Below are positions 16,929 to 25,390 of a stretch of 64,000 bases of DNA, piece by piece. Source of the DNA: Chloroflexota bacterium (GTDB taxonomy: Bacteria > Chloroflexota > Anaerolineae > Caldilineales > Caldilineaceae); the NCBI GenBank assembly GCA_018969295.1, contig JAGWYN010000018.1, forward strand, positions 13,388 to 77,387, read 5' to 3'. The translations under genes and the position numbers were made by a program. The notes below the pieces were generated by a model. That model made no database searches. It saw nothing but the letters and a program-made list of their open reading frames with translations, and had not been told where the DNA came from. The stretch's first letter is position 1. Each line of letters begins with the position of its first letter.

Positions 16929-18955
16929 AACGCCAACCGTTGCGTAGCCGCAAGAGAGCTGCCGTCGAACGAGAGCATGGGCTGCAGTTGTTGCATGCCA
17001 TGCTGCGCGTTCGACGGCTGGAAGAGAAATGTTACGAGTTGTACAGCGCAGGCAAAATTCGTGGTTTCATGCATCTCTACGACGGCGAAGAAGCGATCGC
17101 AGCAGGCACCCTGCAGGCGCTGACGCCGGCAGACGCGGTCGTGGCCACCTATCGCGAGCATGCCCATGCTCTGCTGCGCGGGGTCAGCGCCGGGGCAATT
17201 TTTGCCGAAATGTACGGCAAACAGGAGGGCTGTGCCGGCGGGCGCGGGGGCTCCATGCATCTGTTCGACCGGGAAAGCCGCCTCTACGGCGGCAATGCGA
17301 TCGTCGGCGGCCACCTGCCCCTGGCAGTCGGGATGGCGCTGGCCGACAAGCTGCAGTCGCTCGACCGGATCACCTGTTGTTTCTTCGGCGACGGCGCAGT
17401 CGCTGAAGGAGAATTTCATGAGTCGCTCAACCTGGCCGCCCTCTGGCAGGTGCCTGTGCTCTTCGTCTGCGAAAACAACCGCTACGCCATGGGCACAGCG
17501 CTGGAACTGCACCAGGCCGAACCCGATATTGCTAAAAAAGCCGCCGCCTATCGGCTGGAAGCACATGCGGTCGACGGAATGGATGTGCTGGCAGTCGAGC
17601 AGGCGGCCCGACAGGCTGTGGCCCGCATCAAAGCTGGCGGCGGCCCCCAGCTGCTCGAGTGCCGCGCCTACCGCTTTCGCGCCCACTCGATGTTCGACGC
17701 CGAACTCTACCGAGACAAACAAGAGGTGCAGAGCTGGCGCCAACAGGACCCGATCGCCCGCTTCAGCGCCCAACTGCACACCGACGGCCTGATCTCCGCA
17801 GAAGACCTCACCGATCTCGAACAGCAGGTCCAGTCGGAAATCGCAGAAGGGGTTGCCTTCGCCGAAGCTGGCACCTGGGAGCCTGTCGCCGACCTGGAAC
17901 GGTTCGTCTATGCCGAAGAGGAGACGCCAGCCGCCCGCTATACGCTGCCCGAACCACAACCGCCGACCGGCGAAACCCGCACGCTGACCTACCGCGAGGC
18001 CCTGCGCGAAGCCCTGCACACCGCCCTTGAACGAGACCCCCGGGTCTTTCTGATGGGAGCCGACGTGGGCCGCTACGGCGGCTGTTTCGCCGTGAGCAAA
18101 GGCTTGTTGGATGAGCTCGGCGAACCACGGATCCTCGGCACTCCCCTTTGCGAATCCTCCTACACCGGGGCCGGCATCGGGGCCGCCCTGGCCGGCATGC
18201 TCCCGATCGTCGAAATCATGACCTGCAATTTCAGCCTGCTGGCCCTCGACCAGATCCTCAACAACGCTGCTACCCTGCTGCATATGTCGGGCGGACACTT
18301 CCCCGTCCCGATCGTGATCCGCATGGCGACCGGCGGCGGCAAGCGGCTAGGGGCCCAGCACTCCCATACCTTCGACGGCTGGTACGCCCATATCCCAGGT
18401 CTCAAAGTGCTGGCCCCCGCCACCGTGGAAGATGCACGCGGGATGTTGGAAAGCGCACTGGCCGACCCCAACCCTGTGCTGATTTTTGAGAACTCGCTGC
18501 TCTACAACCTGAAGGCAGAGCTGCCAGCCAACGCTGGCCCACTCCCGATCGACAAGGCAGCGGTGCGGCGCAGCGGCAGCGACCTGACGATCGTCGCCTA
18601 TGGCATGGCCCTGGTCAAAGCCCTGGAAGCAGCCTCTCTCCTGGCCGCGGAGGGGATCGAATGCGAGGTCATCGACCTGCGCACGCTGCGCCCCCTTGAC
18701 GACGCCACCCTCATGGCCTCGGTGGCCAAGACCCACCGTGTGCTGGTCGTCGACGAAGGCTGGCGCAGCGTCAGCATTGCCGCTGAAATCAGTGCCCGTA
18801 TCATGGAACAAGCCTTCTATGAACTGGACCAGCCCGTCCAACGGCTCTGTGGCGCAGAAGTGCCGATGCCCTACGCCCCCCAGCTGGAAGATGCCGCACT
18901 CCCACAGGTGGAAAGCCTGGTGGCTGCTGTGAAAGCAATGGTGAACCATGGCTGA
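16925..18955 (+). CDS. 2-oxoacid (pyruvate or acetoin) dehydrogenase E1, alpha and beta fused
   Basis: 676 residues from GTG 16925. Residues about 20-330 are E1 alpha, with the thiamine diphosphate motif beginning G155DG and ending at ENNRYAMGT. Residues from about 353 (LTYREALREALH) are E1 beta, with GADVGRYGG, CESSYTGAGIGAALAGM and VIDLRTLRPLD. The two are separate polypeptides in most alpha-beta type complexes, so this is a natural fusion joined by a linker of about 20 residues (EEETPAARYTLPEPQPP). It decarboxylates the 2-oxoacid and acylates the lipoyl group of the E2 encoded next, with which it overlaps by 8 bp. Pyruvate is the most likely substrate; acetoin cannot be excluded. Confidence 0.9.
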   Translation: MKRQPLRSRKRAAVEREHGLQLLHAMLRVRRLEEKCYELYSAGKIRGFMHLYDGEEAIAAGTLQALTPADAVVATYREHAHALLRGVSAGAIFAEMYGKQEGCAGGRGGSMHLFDRESRLYGGNAIVGGHLPLAVGMALADKLQSLDRITCCFFGDGAVAEGEFHESLNLAALWQVPVLFVCENNRYAMGTALELHQAEPDIAKKAAAYRLEAHAVDGMDVLAVEQAARQAVARIKAGGGPQLLECRAYRFRAHSMFDAELYRDKQEVQSWRQQDPIARFSAQLHTDGLISAEDLTDLEQQVQSEIAEGVAFAEAGTWEPVADLERFVYAEEETPAARYTLPEPQPPTGETRTLTYREALREALHTALERDPRVFLMGADVGRYGGCFAVSKGLLDELGEPRILGTPLCESSYTGAGIGAALAGMLPIVEIMTCNFSLLALDQILNNAATLLHMSGGHFPVPIVIRMATGGGKRLGAQHSHTFDGWYAHIPGLKVLAPATVEDARGMLESALADPNPVLIFENSLLYNLKAELPANAGPLPIDKAAVRRSGSDLTIVAYGMALVKALEAASLLAAEGIECEVIDLRTLRPLDDATLMASVAKTHRVLVVDEGWRSVSIAAEISARIMEQAFYELDQPVQRLCGAEVPMPYAPQLEDAALPQVESLVAAVKAMVNHG

Positions 18956-20093
18956 ATTTCGAATGCCCAGCCTGGGTGCAGACATGCAGTCAGGCAAATT
19001 GCTCGAATGGAAGGTCGCACCAGGGACCCTGGTCAAACGCGGCCAGGTCGTCGCAGTGGTCGGAACCGAAAAAGGAGACATCGAAGTAGAAGTCTTCGAG
19101 GAGGGCCTCATCCAAAATTTTGCTGTCCAAGAAGGAGCAGAGGTGCCGGTCGGAGCGCCGCTGGCCTGGATCGACGGGGGAGCAGCCCACCCTGGCCAGC
19201 CCGAGAAGAATGCCCCTCCCCCCGCAGTCGAAAAGACCGAACAGCGGATCCGGGTCTCGCCGCTGGCTCGTAAACTGGCTGCCGAACTGGGTGTCGACCT
19301 GACACAGATCCAGGGCAGCGGCCCACATGGGGCCATCGACAAAGACGACATCGAACGTGCCGCCCGGCAGACAGCCCCTCCCCTGCCTGCCGCAGAGGGC
19401 ACGCCCGGCAAAGCTGATTTTCAGGCCGGAATGCGACGGGCGATCGCGCTGGCCATGACCCGTGCCAATCGCGACATCCCCCACTACTATCTGGAGTGCC
19501 GCATCGACATGACACGGGCACTCTCCTGGCTGGAAGCCGAAAACCTGAAGCGCCCAATCCAGAATCGGCTGCTGCCTGCAGTTCTGCTCATCAAAGCAGT
19601 GGCCAAAGCACTGGTCAAAGTACCACAGCTCAACGGCTACTGGACAGAAGACGCGCTGCAGATCGCCGAAGGGATCCACATCGGCTTTGCCATCGCGCTG
19701 CGCCAGGGAGGACTGGTCACACCTGCGATCCACCATGCTGACCTCCAGGGGGCCGACGAACTGATGGCAAACCTGCGCGACCTGATCCTGCGCACGCGCT
19801 CGGGCCGCCTGCGCAGTTCCGAATTGACCGACGCCACGATCACAGTCACCCACCTGGGCGACCTGGGCGTCGAGAAGGTCTTTGGCGTCATCTACCCACC
19901 CCAGGTGGCCCTGGTGGGGTTCGGAAAGATCTCAGAAGAAGTCTGGGTTGAAAAGGGCATGCTCGGCGTGCGGCCGGTCCTGCATGCCACACTGGCCGGC
20001 GACCATCGCGCCAGCGACGGCCGCACCGGCGCTGAATTTTTGGAGTCGCTCGACCAGCTGCTGCAAGCACCCGAAGCGCTCTTCGCTGCCTAG
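18948..20093 (+). CDS. Dihydrolipoamide acyltransferase (E2) of the adjacent complex
   Basis: 381 residues. One N-terminal lipoyl domain with the modified Lys42 in GTEKGD, a peripheral-subunit-binding domain at about 102-137 (RVSPLARKLAAELGV), and a catalytic domain ending with HRASDG, where His353 and Asp357 are the acyltransfer residues. It accepts the acyl group from E1 and passes it to CoA. No gene for E3 (dihydrolipoamide dehydrogenase) lies nearby, so a shared E3 elsewhere is needed. The lipoyl context TEK rather than TDK is unremarkable. Confidence 0.92.
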   Translation: MAEFRMPSLGADMQSGKLLEWKVAPGTLVKRGQVVAVVGTEKGDIEVEVFEEGLIQNFAVQEGAEVPVGAPLAWIDGGAAHPGQPEKNAPPPAVEKTEQRIRVSPLARKLAAELGVDLTQIQGSGPHGAIDKDDIERAARQTAPPLPAAEGTPGKADFQAGMRRAIALAMTRANRDIPHYYLECRIDMTRALSWLEAENLKRPIQNRLLPAVLLIKAVAKALVKVPQLNGYWTEDALQIAEGIHIGFAIALRQGGLVTPAIHHADLQGADELMANLRDLILRTRSGRLRSSELTDATITVTHLGDLGVEKVFGVIYPPQVALVGFGKISEEVWVEKGMLGVRPVLHATLAGDHRASDGRTGAEFLESLDQLLQAPEALFAA

Positions 20094-20117
20094 CTGCGGA
20101 GAAAGGAGACCCTCTTG

Positions 20118-20390
20118 ATGAACGCTGTAAAAAACTTTGGCCCCAAAGAGCTGCGCCAGATCGTGCTCAGCCAGCTGCATGGGCTGGCACCAGAGGCAGA
20201 TCTCAGCACGCTGCGCCCACACGACGATCTCCGCGAAACGCTCGAGATCGACTCGTTCGATTTTCTCAACTTCTTGATCGCACTCGACCAGGAAGTAGGG
20301 GTGGAAATTCCCGAGAAAGACTACGGCAAGGTCGGCACACTGGCTGGGTTGATGGACTATCTGCTGGTGCGCCTGCCAGAGGCGACGTAG
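20118..20390 (+). CDS. Acyl carrier protein-like protein in the dehydrogenase operon
   Basis: 90 residues from ATG 20118, preceded by GAAAGGAG. It has the carrier-protein fold pattern with the phosphopantetheine-attachment block LEIDSFDFLNF (Ser46; DSL of typical ACPs is DSF here). It follows the E2 gene by 24 bp. A dedicated carrier suggests that some of the acyl groups made by the acetyl-CoA synthetase or dehydrogenase are moved onto a protein thioester rather than left on CoA, but no partner acyltransferase or ketosynthase lies in the window. Confidence 0.85.
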   Translation: MNAVKNFGPKELRQIVLSQLHGLAPEADLSTLRPHDDLRETLEIDSFDFLNFLIALDQEVGVEIPEKDYGKVGTLAGLMDYLLVRLPEAT

Positions 20391-20422
20391 CAGCTTCCGT
20401 CGATGCCATTCGCAGCACCGTG

Positions 20423-20451
20423 TTGAATTCACGCCCCTCACGGTGTATACT
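20423..20451 (+). promoter_or_regulatory. Promoter of the histidine kinase gene, giving a leaderless mRNA
   Basis: TTGAAT, 17 bp, TATACT. The -10 box ends 7 bp before the ATG at 20459, so transcription should begin on or within a base or two of the start codon. No Shine-Dalgarno is present, consistent with leaderless initiation. Confidence 0.75.
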
Positions 20452-20458
20452 CTACCTG

Positions 20459-21979
20459 ATGACCATTCGCCTGCGCCTGACCCTCTGGTACACCGCCTTG
20501 CTCGGGCTGACCCTGATCCTCTTCAGCGTGGCGGTCTATTCGGCTTTGGCTGCCAATTTGCGCTTTCAACTCGAACAGAGCGCTGCATCCCAAGCCCGCA
20601 ATATCGCCGCCGCAGTCGCCCAGCAGTTCCAGGGAGATGTGCTGGTCCTGCGCAGCCGGGCAGACAACCTCTTCTTTCCCCAGGTCGAACTCTTTGCTCT
20701 GTCGGTCGGGGCCCAGCTCTTGGATCTGGATGGAGCTGTCCTCAAACGCAGCGACAACCTGGGAGATCTGCCGGTCCCCAGCCATGCCGAGACCGTGCCC
20801 CGGCTCGTCGCCGGCCAGGATCATCGTTTTTATTACATCGCCGCCGACGGCGCATCTTTTTTGGTCTATACAGTTCCCCTGGTTGTCAACGGTCAGCTGA
20901 TGGGGGGCATCCAGCTGATCCTGCCTGTCACAACAGCACTGACCGCCCTGACCCAGGTCAACCGCTATCTGATCCTGGGCACGATGATCAGCCTGCTGCT
21001 GGCTGCCATCGTCGGCGCTTTCCTGGCACGCCGGGCCCTGGCCCCGGTCGACACGATTACCGAAATCGCAAACGCCATCACCCGCACGCACGACCTGAGC
21101 AACCGCATCGACATTCGCGACAACGCCAGCGAGGTGGGCCGGCTGGCTGCCACCTTCAACGCGATGCTGGACCGCATTCAGCAGCTCTTTCAGTCGCAAG
21201 AAAGACTTTTGGGAGATGTCAGCCATGAGCTGCGCACGCCGCTGACCACCATTCAGGGCAATGTTGAGCTGTTGCAGCGGATGGCTGCCACCGCCAATGG
21301 GGCGCTGCCCCCGGCAGCGGTCTCCGCACTGCTGCAGGAGTCGTTGCGTGAGGTACAGGCCGAAGTCGGACGCATGAACAAACTGATCGGCGACCTGTTG
21401 TTGCTGGCGCAGGCAGACAGCGGCGCGCTGCAGCTGCAGATGGGGCCGGTCGAGATGGATACCATGCTGCTGGAAGTCTACCGGCAAAGCCGACGGCTGG
21501 TCGAACACTACAAAGGACGCCCCGATGCCCTGGAGATCCGTCTGGGCAGCGAAGACCAGGCCCTGGTGCGCGGGGACCGTGAACGGCTCCGCCAGGTTCT
21601 CACCAATCTGGCAGAAAATGCCGTCAAATATACCCCAGAAGGAGGCACTGTCACCTTCAGCCTGGAAGTGTCCAACGGATGGGTCTGTGTTGCAGTGACC
21701 GACACCGGAATCGGCATCAACGAAGAACAGCAAGCTGCCATTTTTGAACGTTTTTACCGCACAGACAAAGCCCGCAGCCGGGAACTGGGAGGCAGCGGGC
21801 TTGGACTCAGCATTGCCCAACGGATTGTGCAGGCGCACAACGGACACATCACGGTACACAGCCAGCTCAATGTCGGCAGCAAATTCTCGGTCTGGCTGCC
21901 CGAGTTCCAGCAAGAGCTGCGGACAGAAACCCCGCTCAACCTGAAAAACAGGGTCATCCTGGGGCAGACACGCCAGTGA
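20459..21979 (+). CDS. Membrane sensor histidine kinase
   Basis: 506 residues from ATG 20459. A first membrane helix (WYTALLGLTLILFSVAVYSA) is followed by about 130 extracytoplasmic residues, a second helix (ILGTMISLLLAAIVGAFLA), a HAMP linker (RALAPVDTITEIANAITRT), HisKA with the phospho-acceptor His256 in DVSHELRTPL, and HATPase_c with NLAENAVKYT, DTGIGI and GGSGLGLSIA. No response regulator adjoins it directly; the nearest is the OmpR-type gene at 24420-25097 on the other strand, a possible partner. The sensed signal cannot be deduced. Confidence 0.93.
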   Translation: MTIRLRLTLWYTALLGLTLILFSVAVYSALAANLRFQLEQSAASQARNIAAAVAQQFQGDVLVLRSRADNLFFPQVELFALSVGAQLLDLDGAVLKRSDNLGDLPVPSHAETVPRLVAGQDHRFYYIAADGASFLVYTVPLVVNGQLMGGIQLILPVTTALTALTQVNRYLILGTMISLLLAAIVGAFLARRALAPVDTITEIANAITRTHDLSNRIDIRDNASEVGRLAATFNAMLDRIQQLFQSQERLLGDVSHELRTPLTTIQGNVELLQRMAATANGALPPAAVSALLQESLREVQAEVGRMNKLIGDLLLLAQADSGALQLQMGPVEMDTMLLEVYRQSRRLVEHYKGRPDALEIRLGSEDQALVRGDRERLRQVLTNLAENAVKYTPEGGTVTFSLEVSNGWVCVAVTDTGIGINEEQQAAIFERFYRTDKARSRELGGSGLGLSIAQRIVQAHNGHITVHSQLNVGSKFSVWLPEFQQELRTETPLNLKNRVILGQTRQ

Positions 21980-22007
21980 TTCCCAATCGGCTGCTCAAAT
22001 GGGCTGC

Positions 22008-23324
22008 TCACCGCCTGACCAGCGGCAGGTAGCTGGTGTAGGGCTCGACGTCGACAATCTGCTCGACAATCTGGTAGACGGTGCCGCTGCCCAAACCAAG
22101 CAAATAAAGCTCACCGGCCTCATCTTCCCCCAGAGAGACGATCCCCTCTGTGCTGTCGAGCTCCAATCTCTTGGGCGTCCAACCGCTGTCCCCACTCTGT
22201 TGGATGCTCCAGAGCCGACCTTGCACATAGTCGGCAAAAAAATAACGTCCGCTGAGCCTGGAAAAACGGCTGCCCCGATAGACATACCCGCCAGTCACCG
22301 AACGTCCCTCCTCGCGCGGGTAGACCAGGATCGGCGGCTGGTAGGAAGCTGTGCAGCGCTCGGTCAAACGATAAGGAAGCTCGCCTTCATAACAGTTCCA
22401 GCCAAAGTTCAGCCCACCAGGTTCACCGGCTGGGTGCAGGTGAATCTCCTCCTGCTGATTCTGGCCGACATCCCCAATCCAAAGGTCGCCAGTCTGGCGG
22501 TCAAAGCTGAAACGCCAGGGATTGCGCAGCCCCCAGTCCCAGATTTCTGGCTGGGCATTGTCCTGCCCGACAAACGGGTTGTCGGGTGGCAGATGGTAGG
22601 TGCCCGTCGGCCCTACCTGGATTCGCAAAATTTTGCCCAGCCAGGTCGACAGATCCTGGCCGGCCCCCAATGGGTCGCCGCTGCTGCCCCCATCCCCCAG
22701 CCCAATATACAGAGCGCCGTCGGGCCCAAAGACAATCAGCCCACCGTTGTGATTGGTGTAGGGCTGGTTGCGCAGCAGGATGCGTTCTTCGCTCTCAGCG
22801 TCGGCCAGATTGGGGTCAGCGGTCACACGAAAACGTGCCACCACCGTGTCAAACCCATCATTGGTGCCCTGGTCGCCCGCTTCGGGCTGCACCAAATTTT
22901 TGTCGCGATGGTTGTAGTAGACCAGAAAATAGCCTGTGTCGGCGTACTCTGGAGGAAAGGCGATGCTCAACAACCCAGCTTCGCCGCTGTTGCCGACCCG
23001 ATCGGTGATGTCGAGAAAGGGCTCTTCGCGTACGCTGCCAGCCTCAATAATTTTGACCCGCCCAGCTTTCTCGACCACAAAAAGCCGCCCCGACCCATCC
23101 CCCGCATGGGTGAGGTAAACAGGCTGGTTGAAGCCTGCGGCGACCTTCTGTAGAACCACTGCATCGGTGGCCTGTACATCCCCCGCTGTAGAGGCGCCCA
23201 ACAGCGTGGCCGTTGTCAAAACCGTGAGCAGAAAAGTGGCCAGCAGCTGCCAGGGATCGGAAAAGAGCGTTGAACTCTGCAACCCGGGCCTCCAGGACAA
23301 AACACAGCGCAACCCTTCTGACAT
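22008..23324 (-). CDS. Exported sorbosone/glucose dehydrogenase-like beta-propeller protein
   Basis: 438 residues. An ATG at 23324 lies 6 bp after AGGAGG; another ATG at 23330 overlaps that site and is less likely. Residues about 15-50 form a signal or membrane segment (LLATFLLTVLTTATLLGAS). The rest is the six-bladed GSDH/YliI-type propeller: QPVYLTHAGDGSGRLFVVEK, GLLSIAFPP, NHNGGLIVFGPDGALYIGLG with GDGGSSGDP, and NPWRFSFD. Family members oxidise sugars using PQQ, but many have unknown substrates, and no PQQ biosynthesis genes are nearby. The C-terminus YTSYLPLVRR resembles the PSYLPL type sorting tail often seen at the end of exported Chloroflexota proteins. Confidence 0.82.
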   Translation of the reverse strand: MSEGLRCVLSWRPGLQSSTLFSDPWQLLATFLLTVLTTATLLGASTAGDVQATDAVVLQKVAAGFNQPVYLTHAGDGSGRLFVVEKAGRVKIIEAGSVREEPFLDITDRVGNSGEAGLLSIAFPPEYADTGYFLVYYNHRDKNLVQPEAGDQGTNDGFDTVVARFRVTADPNLADAESEERILLRNQPYTNHNGGLIVFGPDGALYIGLGDGGSSGDPLGAGQDLSTWLGKILRIQVGPTGTYHLPPDNPFVGQDNAQPEIWDWGLRNPWRFSFDRQTGDLWIGDVGQNQQEEIHLHPAGEPGGLNFGWNCYEGELPYRLTERCTASYQPPILVYPREEGRSVTGGYVYRGSRFSRLSGRYFFADYVQGRLWSIQQSGDSGWTPKRLELDSTEGIVSLGEDEAGELYLLGLGSGTVYQIVEQIVDVEPYTSYLPLVRR

Positions 23325-23380
23325 TGACATCCTCCTTCTGGGGCAGCGAAAAACGTTGACCGTCCAGAGCTTCTGCCAGT

Positions 23381-23425
23381 ACAGGCGGGCGCAGCACAAG
23401 TACCGATGGACGTACGCCCGCCTGT
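23381..23425 (-). terminator. Stem-loop after the URO-D-family gene
   Basis: Arms ACAGGCGGGCG (23381-23391) and its complement (23415-23425), 11 bp with a 23-nt loop, directly after the URO-D stop. No T tract follows on the minus strand. Confidence 0.5.
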
Positions 23426-23426
23426 G

Positions 23427-24410
23427 CTAGGGCGTGTGGTATTGTGCAGCCAGCCGGGCCACAACCTTGTAGGCGTTCAGCAGCCGCCGGGGTGGAATGT
23501 CAGGCTGGACAAAATGGCCCGTGTTGTAGATAAAGCCGCCACCCGGCGCATAAATGGCAAAGCGCTGGGTGATGTACTCCTCCAAGGCTGGGCCGTCGTA
23601 GGCAAGCAGCCCGTCGATCACATCGAGAGACCCGTAAATCGTAATCTGATCCCCGTAACGCTCTTTGACCGTCTGCGGATCCATCCCAGAGCTCTCCTGC
23701 ACCGGATGCATCGAGTCGTAGCCGATGTCGACCAGCTCATCCAGGATCTGCATGATGTAGCCATCGCTGTGCAGGTTGACAAAGAGCCCAATGCGATGGG
23801 CGTGCTCCACCACCCGGCGGGCGTAGGGAGCGATCATCGAACGCCACATGCGCGGGGAAAAAAGCATATTTTGATTGGAGCCCCAGTCATCGGAGAGGGT
23901 GATCCCGTCGACGCCAGCTTCCGCCAGGCTGCCCACCAGCCCACACAGCCAGTCAGCGTAGCGGTCGAACCAGCTGTTCATCAGTCTGGGCTGGGCGCCC
24001 AGATTCATCCAACAGTTTTCGATACCAATGATGCGGCTGGTCCCTTCGACAATCCCCCAGACATGGGCCAGGATGAACCGTTTGTCGCCCTGCTGGCGAA
24101 CTGCCTCAGAGACATTCAACCCAGCAAAATCATAGTTCCAGGTTGAATGGGTGAGCCAGCGCGGGTCGCGCGGGTCCCCTGGGTCAAACTCAGAGAGCGC
24201 CTGTACATCCCACAGCCGACCAGTTTGGTTAGGATAGGGCACAAAGCCGACAAAGAGATCGACGCCAAATTCATCGAGAAACTGCTCGCGCGGCCCATAT
24301 TCAGCGGCCAGCAGCTCGACAAACTGCTTTTGATAGAGCCAGCAATCGACAGGCGTGCGGTCGGTTGTCTGGCGGCGCAAGGTTGCAGCCACCCGCTCTT
24401 TGGAGTTCAT
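23427..24410 (-). CDS. Uroporphyrinogen decarboxylase-family protein (not clearly HemE)
   Basis: 327 residues from ATG 24410. It has the URO-D/MtaA fold features: MNSKERVAATLRRQTTDRTPVD at the start (20 residues or fewer match the family entry ERVLAALRGEEPDRVPV), GITLSDDWGSNQNMLFSPRM in the middle, HSDGYIMQILDELVDIGYD and a C-terminal GGFIYNTGH. The N-terminal arginine-rich loop that holds the porphyrin in true HemE (PVWLMRQAGR) is absent, so it more likely belongs to the methyltransferase-like or uncharacterised branch common in Chloroflexota near sugar genes. Starts 9 bp after the response regulator stop, so the two are co-transcribed. Confidence 0.8.
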   Translation of the reverse strand: MNSKERVAATLRRQTTDRTPVDCWLYQKQFVELLAAEYGPREQFLDEFGVDLFVGFVPYPNQTGRLWDVQALSEFDPGDPRDPRWLTHSTWNYDFAGLNVSEAVRQQGDKRFILAHVWGIVEGTSRIIGIENCWMNLGAQPRLMNSWFDRYADWLCGLVGSLAEAGVDGITLSDDWGSNQNMLFSPRMWRSMIAPYARRVVEHAHRIGLFVNLHSDGYIMQILDELVDIGYDSMHPVQESSGMDPQTVKERYGDQITIYGSLDVIDGLLAYDGPALEEYITQRFAIYAPGGGFIYNTGHFVQPDIPPRRLLNAYKVVARLAAQYHTP

Positions 24411-24419
24411 ACTTTTTCC

Positions 24420-25097
24420 TCAATTTTCACGCAGCGCGTAGCCGACGCCCCGCACAGTCTGAAGCAGACGCGACTTGCCACCCGCCTCCAACTTGCTGCG
24501 CAGATAGCGCACATACACTTCGATAATATTGCTTTCGCCACCAAAGTCATATTCCCAGATATGCTCGTAAATGACCTCACGGGTCAGGACCTGGCCAGGG
24601 TGGCGCATAAACAGCTCCAGCAGATCAAACTCTTTGGCGGTCAGTTCGACCCCGTCGCCGCCGCGGCGGACCTGACGCGTGCGTGGGGTGAGTTCCAGAT
24701 CCGCATACCGGTAGACCTCTGGAGCCACTTCCATCCGATGGCGCCGAAACAGGGCGCGCAGACGGGCCAGCAGTTCGTCAAAAGCGAACGGTTTGACCAT
24801 GTAGTCGTCGGCGCCGGCATCCAGCCCGGTAACCCGGTCCTGCACCGAGTCACGGGCGGTCAACATCAGGATCGGCACGTTGGAGGCGCTGCGCAGCCGA
24901 CGACAGACCTCCAGGCCATCCAGCTTGGGCAACATGACATCTAAAATGATTGCATCGGGCACCATCTCACGTGCCACCCGCAACGCTGTTTCGCCGTCCT
25001 CAGCAGTATCGATCGTGTAGCCCTCAAAGAGCAACCCCCGCCGCAACAGATCTCGAATGCGGCGGTCATCCTCGACGACCAGAATTCGTCCGTTCAT
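24420..25097 (-). CDS. OmpR/PhoB-family response regulator
   Basis: 225 residues. Receiver domain with acidic pair Asp10/Asp11, phospho-acceptor Asp53 (DVMLPKLDG), Thr in LTARD and Lys in VKPF; then a winged-helix DNA-binding domain ending SNIIEVYVRYLRSKLEAGGKSRLLQTVRGVGYAL-type residues. The start ATG at 25097 lies in the last of five 10-bp repeats, each of which contains an ATG in changing frames; the four upstream ATGs open very short reading frames. No Shine-Dalgarno is visible. A consensus promoter lies at 25177-25205. Cognate kinase may be the one at 20459-21979. Confidence 0.93.
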   Translation of the reverse strand: MNGRILVVEDDRRIRDLLRRGLLFEGYTIDTAEDGETALRVAREMVPDAIILDVMLPKLDGLEVCRRLRSASNVPILMLTARDSVQDRVTGLDAGADDYMVKPFAFDELLARLRALFRRHRMEVAPEVYRYADLELTPRTRQVRRGGDGVELTAKEFDLLELFMRHPGQVLTREVIYEHIWEYDFGGESNIIEVYVRYLRSKLEAGGKSRLLQTVRGVGYALREN

Positions 25098-25140
25098 TGC
25101 CGTTCATTGCCGTTCATTGCCGTTCATTGCCATTCATTGC
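25091..25140. repeat. Five 10-bp tandem repeats across the response regulator start
   Basis: Four exact copies of CGTTCATTGC and one CATTCATTGC (plus strand). On the coding strand each unit is GCAATGAACG, so each supplies an ATG. All lie within the predicted mRNA leader, and the true start codon is in the last unit. Confidence 0.95.
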
Positions 25141-25176
25141 CACGCTGTCCCACAGAAGCCAATTTTCGCTCCCTTG

Positions 25177-25205
25177 ATTGTAGGCAAGCACCAGCAGCCT
25201 GTCAA
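25177..25205 (-). promoter_or_regulatory. Promoter of the response regulator / URO-D operon
   Basis: Minus strand TTGACA, 17 bp, TACAAT. Predicted leader of about 73 nt from near 25170 to 25097 contains the whole 10-bp repeat array. Confidence 0.8.
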
Positions 25206-25254
25206 ATCCCCAGAACAGTCGCCCCGATGGGCTGTACAGTACATCCTGCTTCGT

Positions 25255-25284
25255 TTCACACCCCCTGGAGAAAGATGCTACAAT
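25255..25284 (+). promoter_or_regulatory. Promoter of fumC
   Basis: TTCACA, 18 bp, TACAAT, divergent from the regulator promoter. The leader of about 100 nt carries a dyad with AGCCGGCT at 25308-25315 and 25326-25333. Confidence 0.5.
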
Positions 25285-25390
25285 CCAAAAAGAAGAAGAG
25301 CTTCTCCAGCCGGCTGCAAGAGAAGAGCCGGCTGTTGGCCGCCGATCAGCTATTTCGCACAAACCGCACCATCCACCAAGGAGTTCCTGT

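Noticed and set aside
16682..18298. Long open frame (over 500 codons) on the minus strand opposite the E1 gene
   Set aside because: Mirror of a G/C-rich coding frame; no family resemblance, no ribosome-binding site, and the plus-strand gene has full dehydrogenase motifs.
23427..24410. Annotation as hemE (porphyrin biosynthesis)
   Set aside because: The arginine loop of true uroporphyrinogen decarboxylases is missing and no haem genes are adjacent.
25091..25140. CRISPR array
   Set aside because: Units are 10 bp with no spacers, so this is a simple tandem repeat.
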